A stretch of 64,000 bases of DNA. It comes from Micavibrio_A sp041655955. GTDB lineage: Bacteria; Pseudomonadota; Alphaproteobacteria; Micavibrionales; Micavibrionaceae. Location: assembly GCA_041655955.1 (NCBI GenBank), contig JBBAEN010000001.1, positions 620,001-684,000 on the forward strand, given 5' to 3'. Positions 60,476-64,000 of the stretch are shown here, in pieces. The stretch's first letter is position 1. Every line of letters begins with the position of its first letter. The position numbers and the translations under genes are program-made. The notes beneath the pieces are model-generated. The model had not been told where the DNA came from. It was given only the letters and a program-made list of their open reading frames with translations, and made no database searches.

Positions 60476-60940
60476 ATGGCGCTTCGCATTGCAATCATCG
60501 CCCTTTTGGCATTTTTTACCCCGCTCCCCGCGGCCGGCGCGGCCCATGCGGCCCCGGCCTCCCCCCTTATTTTCCGGGACAAGGCCAGGGACGCGCGGGA
60601 GGAATCCGTCATCGCCGCCCTTGCGGCCTCGAACCATATCCTTGCCGATCTCCCCTATCAAATCGCCGCAATCGACCTGAACCATGACGGCGCCGATGAA
60701 TGGATCGTCCGGCAGGACAGGATGTCCGCCTGCGAAGCCGCCGCTGCCTGCCGCTATTATATCGTGGGGATTTCGAAAAACCGCCCGCTCGTCATCGGCT
60801 CTATCGAGGCCGGAAAGATTGTGGTCAGCCGCGAAAAACTTTACGGTATTTCCGTGCTTTACGTCTATGATGACCCCGGCAACGATTTCGAGTTCAGGCG
60901 CTACCGCTGGAACCCGCAGCGTTCAGCCTACGCGCCGTGA
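60476..60940 (+). CDS. Exported protein with DxNxDG loop
   Basis: A 154-residue exported protein (signal MALRIAIIALLAFFTPLPAAG... ending AHA). The mature part has the loop IAAIDLNHDGADEW, a calcium-site-like DxNxDG, two cysteines (ACEAAAACRYYIVG) and a C-terminal strand pattern ending FRRYRWNPQRSAYAP. The same layout recurs in the next gene, so the two are probably paralogs. The start at 60476 is chosen to give a proper signal peptide. Confidence 0.78.
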   Translation: MALRIAIIALLAFFTPLPAAGAAHAAPASPLIFRDKARDAREESVIAALAASNHILADLPYQIAAIDLNHDGADEWIVRQDRMSACEAAAACRYYIVGISKNRPLVIGSIEAGKIVVSREKLYGISVLYVYDDPGNDFEFRRYRWNPQRSAYAP

Positions 60941-61028
60941 TTTTTCAAGACTTTTGCGCCATAGGGGATAAAAAGTTTATGATATTAAAGGAAGATATGG
61001 CCGCATCGCACATGAACGGGTCGAGGGA

Positions 61029-61667
61029 ATGATAAAGAACTTAAGGCAACCGGGACTTTTGCTCGCGCTGTGCGGCGGCGTTTTGCTTGCCTGCGTCGCC
61101 TTTTCAACCATAGCCCTCTCCCATGGCGACGACGATGACGATTTTATCCCGATCGAGCAGGATTCAGACCTGTCAAACCCGAACGTAACGCATTTCAGCT
61201 ATATCTACGCCATCAACAGCAACGTCTATTACGATTATGACGCCGTCCGCAAAGCCATGTTCCCTACATTCAAGGGAACGCACGTCGATCCCGCCACAGA
61301 AAACAGCTTCAACCCGCTTATCGGCATCGCCGAATACGACCTGAACAATGACAAAACGGCGGAGCGCATCGCTTTCCCCATTGAAAACGCCGAATGGGGC
61401 AATGTTTTTTGCGGCGACGATTATTTATGCCCGCACTATGTGATTGATGTTAGCAGCGGCGATGCAAAAGTTATCGGTGTCTTGCCCGCCTTTGCCGTCG
61501 ATCGCGGCGAAGAAATCAAGAACGGGTACTGGACGCTGAAAGCCTTTACCAAGCAAGACGACCCAAATAATTTTTCCTATTACGATCTTTATGCTTATGA
61601 GCCGTCTGAAAGGAAATACGTCAAAGCAGGATCGTCTTCCCTCGCAAAAGATAAAGAGGATCAATAA
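61029..61667 (+). CDS. Exported protein, paralog of the preceding gene
   Basis: A 212-residue exported protein (signal segment LLLALCGGVLLACVAFSTIALS) with a poly-Asp patch straight after it. It repeats the architecture of the previous protein: IAEYDLNNDKTAER loop, two cysteines (VFCGDDYLCPHYVIDV), a KVIGVLP strand and a C-terminal YEPSERKYVKAG. GAGGGA lies just before the ATG. Its stop overlaps the start of the M23 peptidase gene (TAATG), so the two are translationally coupled. Confidence 0.8.
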   Translation: MIKNLRQPGLLLALCGGVLLACVAFSTIALSHGDDDDDFIPIEQDSDLSNPNVTHFSYIYAINSNVYYDYDAVRKAMFPTFKGTHVDPATENSFNPLIGIAEYDLNNDKTAERIAFPIENAEWGNVFCGDDYLCPHYVIDVSSGDAKVIGVLPAFAVDRGEEIKNGYWTLKAFTKQDDPNNFSYYDLYAYEPSERKYVKAGSSSLAKDKEDQ

Positions 61668-63277
61668 TGGCCGTCTTAAAGGGGGAAATGACGAGCGGCA
61701 GGGCACGGGGCAGATATAGCGGATATATTTGCTCCATCGCGGTCACCCTTGTTGCAATCCTTTCCCTTCTCACATGGATAGAAGCCAAACCGTCGCTGGC
61801 GCAAGGGCAGAGCGTCATCCTGAACCCCATCCCCCTTTCGCCCGGCAACCGCGGATACGGCATGCGCATGCATCCGATTCATAAAACCATGCGGATGCAT
61901 AACGGGCAGGACTATCCCGCACCTATTGGCACCAATATACCTTTTCAGGGCTCCTATCAGGGCTGTTCCTATCGCGGTTCCGCAGGGAATATGGCGGTCG
62001 TCGCCAATGCATGCGGCGTACAGCAAATCTTCATGCACCTGAATGTTTGCTCGCCAGGCAAAATCCTGACAGGGAACACTGGCGGCTCCACCGGCCCGCA
62101 TCTTCATTACGAAATCAAGATTAACCAGACCCATGTGGATCCGCTCAAAGCCTTCGGCAAGGATCTCTGCAAGGAAGATGTCCGCACCATGCTTCTCAAT
62201 GACGCCGAAGCAAACGGAAAATCCTCAAGTGCCGGCTCTAAAAAAGCCTCTGACACCCCGGAGCCGCCGGGCAAAGGCGGCCCTAACATCACTTATGTCC
62301 CGCCCGGGGGAAAAGATCCCGGCGGCAAGGTCAATACAGGCCGCGGCTATTATTATATCCAGCAGGAAGACGGGCGCGTAAGCCGGATTCTGGAACTTGG
62401 AAGCAATGACTATGAAACGCCGCTTCTCGGCCCCACAACCGAAGATGTCGTGCCGACGACGACCACCAATAATCCTGTCGCCGGCTGTGCGACCGATACA
62501 TGGGCCGCCATGGTCAATCAGGCCGTCCTGCAAACGCGCCGCGAAGTCATGCACAATGCACGCTATGTCCTCAAGCCGGATTCAGTAATGGCTTACTCCT
62601 GCTTTAACGAATCTCTTAAAAAGGCGGGAGAACAGCTCGGCCCCGTCTTCAGTGAAAGCAAGCACTGGGTCAACAAGGATATCGACATTATCGGCAAGCA
62701 GGCCAATATCACGGCAGAGCTGGGCGAAACCTCGCTCGACGGCGCGATTGAGAATGCCGCTTCCTATGTTTTCAGCACGCATGCACGCATCAATTTCAAA
62801 CACGATATGCTCGGCGGAATACTTGAAACCAATCAAGGCGTTACGGCGGATGACGAGGATGTCGGACAGGACAACCTTCCCTGCGGCACGATGAACAGGG
62901 TCTGGCAAATGGCAAAATGCCTGAATGCCGATGACGATCCGCTATTTCCCCGTTTTGAAGATCTCGTCGAAAACGAATCCGATACGCGGAAATATCCGGC
63001 CTTTCTCACCTGCAACAATACCGGCATCACGCAGAACATGATTGATATTGCCCGCCAGAAAAAGGTGAAGAATTCCAAGGTTGAAACGCATTTCGATATT
63101 ATCGCGCCGAAGGGCGGCAAGTGCCATCCCCCCATCGCGACGGGGGTGACGGTTCTTGCCCGCAAGGGATCGGGCATTATAACGCAGCAGATACAATATC
63201 CGGATGCGGTTTGCATCACCCATGGGTGCAGTTACAAAAACAGCGGCTCCGGCGCGGGCGAGTGCGTACGCGAATAG
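61667..63277 (+). CDS. M23 endopeptidase fused to a Cys-containing KPDSV domain
   Basis: A 536-residue exported protein with an N-terminal membrane or signal segment (SIAVTLVAILSLLTW). Residues about 60-165 are a complete LytM/M23 domain: metal ligands His78 and Asp82 (MHNGQD) and His147 (HLHYE), plus His124 and His145. Extra cysteines lie around it. A Pro/Gly/Lys linker follows, then from about residue 275 a second domain with WAAMVNQAVLQTRREVM, KPDSVMAYSCF and VWQMAKCLN. That second domain is also the core of the next gene. It is likely to cut peptidoglycan cross-links at a specific envelope machine. Confidence 0.85.
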   Translation: MAVLKGEMTSGRARGRYSGYICSIAVTLVAILSLLTWIEAKPSLAQGQSVILNPIPLSPGNRGYGMRMHPIHKTMRMHNGQDYPAPIGTNIPFQGSYQGCSYRGSAGNMAVVANACGVQQIFMHLNVCSPGKILTGNTGGSTGPHLHYEIKINQTHVDPLKAFGKDLCKEDVRTMLLNDAEANGKSSSAGSKKASDTPEPPGKGGPNITYVPPGGKDPGGKVNTGRGYYYIQQEDGRVSRILELGSNDYETPLLGPTTEDVVPTTTTNNPVAGCATDTWAAMVNQAVLQTRREVMHNARYVLKPDSVMAYSCFNESLKKAGEQLGPVFSESKHWVNKDIDIIGKQANITAELGETSLDGAIENAASYVFSTHARINFKHDMLGGILETNQGVTADDEDVGQDNLPCGTMNRVWQMAKCLNADDDPLFPRFEDLVENESDTRKYPAFLTCNNTGITQNMIDIARQKKVKNSKVETHFDIIAPKGGKCHPPIATGVTVLARKGSGIITQQIQYPDAVCITHGCSYKNSGSGAGECVRE

Positions 63278-63358
63278 CCTAAGGGTTTGATACATCGAAT
63301 GTTTGCCAAGAGGGCCTGATATTGGTTACTATAGATAAAGCGGGGAAGAGATAAAAAG

Positions 63359-64000
63359 ATGAAACCATTGCTGACATCGCTATTTACCCTTGTCCTTCTG
63401 GCCGGCGCCGGATGGATGGGCTTTTCCCCGGACGCCTGCGCCCAGGCAAGCAGCATCGCCAACCAGACATGCGACACGCAGGTCTGGCAAACCATGGAAG
63501 CCCGCGCCCGTATCGAAACCGAGCGCGAAATCATGCAAAACCAGAACTTGATCTTCAAGCCGGACAGCATCCTGAATTATGTCTGTTTCGACAGCCTCGC
63601 GGGGCACGCCGCCGCCAATGTCGGCGTCCTCTTCACCCACACGACCTATTGGGACGGAAAGCTCATCATCGAATGGGGCGATCAGGGGAAATATAAGGGC
63701 GTTGACGAAGCCGTGAACAAGGCGGTCATCGAATCATTAAAGACCTACCTGAAGGGCAATTACGACCACTCCCTGCTCGGCGGCAGGGGGCAGGTGCTTG
63801 GACTGGGAGCGACGCCCGCAGAGCCGAAAAAAGCCAATCAAAGCTCGACCTATTCCTGCGGCGTGATGGCGCAGGTCTGGGCCACCGCGAAATGCCTGAA
63901 TTTCTTGCATACAAATGAGTTTGCAAAGACGGACGGATATTACCCTTTCCTCAACCTGAAGGCGGAAGAAGGCGGCGAGAATGTCGCGGGCTATGAGTCG
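63359..64000 (+). CDS. Exported KPDSV-domain protein, 3' end outside the window
   Basis: The frame is open from the ATG at 63359 to the last base, giving 214 residues of a longer protein. A signal peptide (SLFTLVLLAGAGWMGFS) is followed by the domain seen in the preceding gene: CDTQVWQTMEARARIETEREIM, KPDSILNYVCF and VWATAKCLNFL. It lacks the M23 part. No named family is recognised. Same direction, 81 bases after the peptidase gene, so probably one operon. Confidence 0.8.
   Translation, partial: MKPLLTSLFTLVLLAGAGWMGFSPDACAQASSIANQTCDTQVWQTMEARARIETEREIMQNQNLIFKPDSILNYVCFDSLAGHAAANVGVLFTHTTYWDGKLIIEWGDQGKYKGVDEAVNKAVIESLKTYLKGNYDHSLLGGRGQVLGLGATPAEPKKANQSSTYSCGVMAQVWATAKCLNFLHTNEFAKTDGYYPFLNLKAEEGGENVAGYES

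Overview
The window is a GC-rich (about 60% by eye), densely coded chromosomal segment. It carries only housekeeping and cell-envelope genes: no insertion sequence, prophage or CRISPR array was seen. The gene set and gene neighbours point to an alphaproteobacterium: fdxA next to carD, dapF-mtaB-ftsY in one direction, ffh-rpsP-rimM-trmD-rplS, leuC/leuD/leuB, rpoH with an RpoH box, DUF2336 and DUF3126 proteins, and an olsB-olsA ornithine-lipid pair. A type IV pilus locus in such a genome would fit a surface-attaching lineage such as Micavibrio and relatives, but that placement is inference.

Layout. 1-16 kb: 3' end of hisS, sufE, clpX, a DHH phosphoesterase, an LD-carboxypeptidase, fdxA-carD, a metallophosphatase-like protein that has lost its metal ligands, rpoH, a peptidoglycan-binding protein, an M48 protease lipoprotein divergent from a degenerate thermonuclease-like protein, and pgk. 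16-25 kb (mostly minus strand): a DUF2336 protein, AMP nucleosidase, ftsY, mtaB, a metallophosphatase, a lipoprotein and dapF. 25-31 kb (plus): ffh, rpsP, a PiT-like transporter, rimM, trmD, rplS. 31-36.4 kb: the leucine genes leuC, leuD and leuB, with a Gln/Asn-rich microprotein and an HD-domain protein between leuC and leuD.

36.8-57 kb is a minus-strand type IV pilus / type II secretion-like locus. From upstream to downstream it encodes an OmpA-like protein, a membrane-fusion-like protein, a GspE/PilB ATPase, GspF/PilC, a PilM/GspL-like protein, PilO-like and PilP-like proteins, an ABC ATPase, a TPR protein, prepilin peptidase, PilT, PilU, an MshL/PilQ secretin, an ABC permease, a membrane-anchored helical protein, a membrane-bound AraC regulator and one pilin. 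A tRNA-Arg(CCT) sits inside the locus and a tRNA-Arg(ACG) lies just beyond it.

57-64 kb: an AT-rich islet after tRNA-Arg, a low-molecular-weight phosphatase, olsB-olsA, a DUF3126 gene, then four exported proteins forming two paralogous pairs. One of these is an M23 endopeptidase fused to a cysteine-containing domain that recurs in the next gene. This last cluster is the least explained part of the window.

A recurring oddity is low-complexity sequence in essential proteins: a roughly 50-residue Gly/Asn/Asp/His insertion in DapF, a roughly 50-residue Ala/Pro/Gly insertion in TrmD, and long Ala/Glu or Ala/Lys tails on ribosomal proteins S16 and L19.
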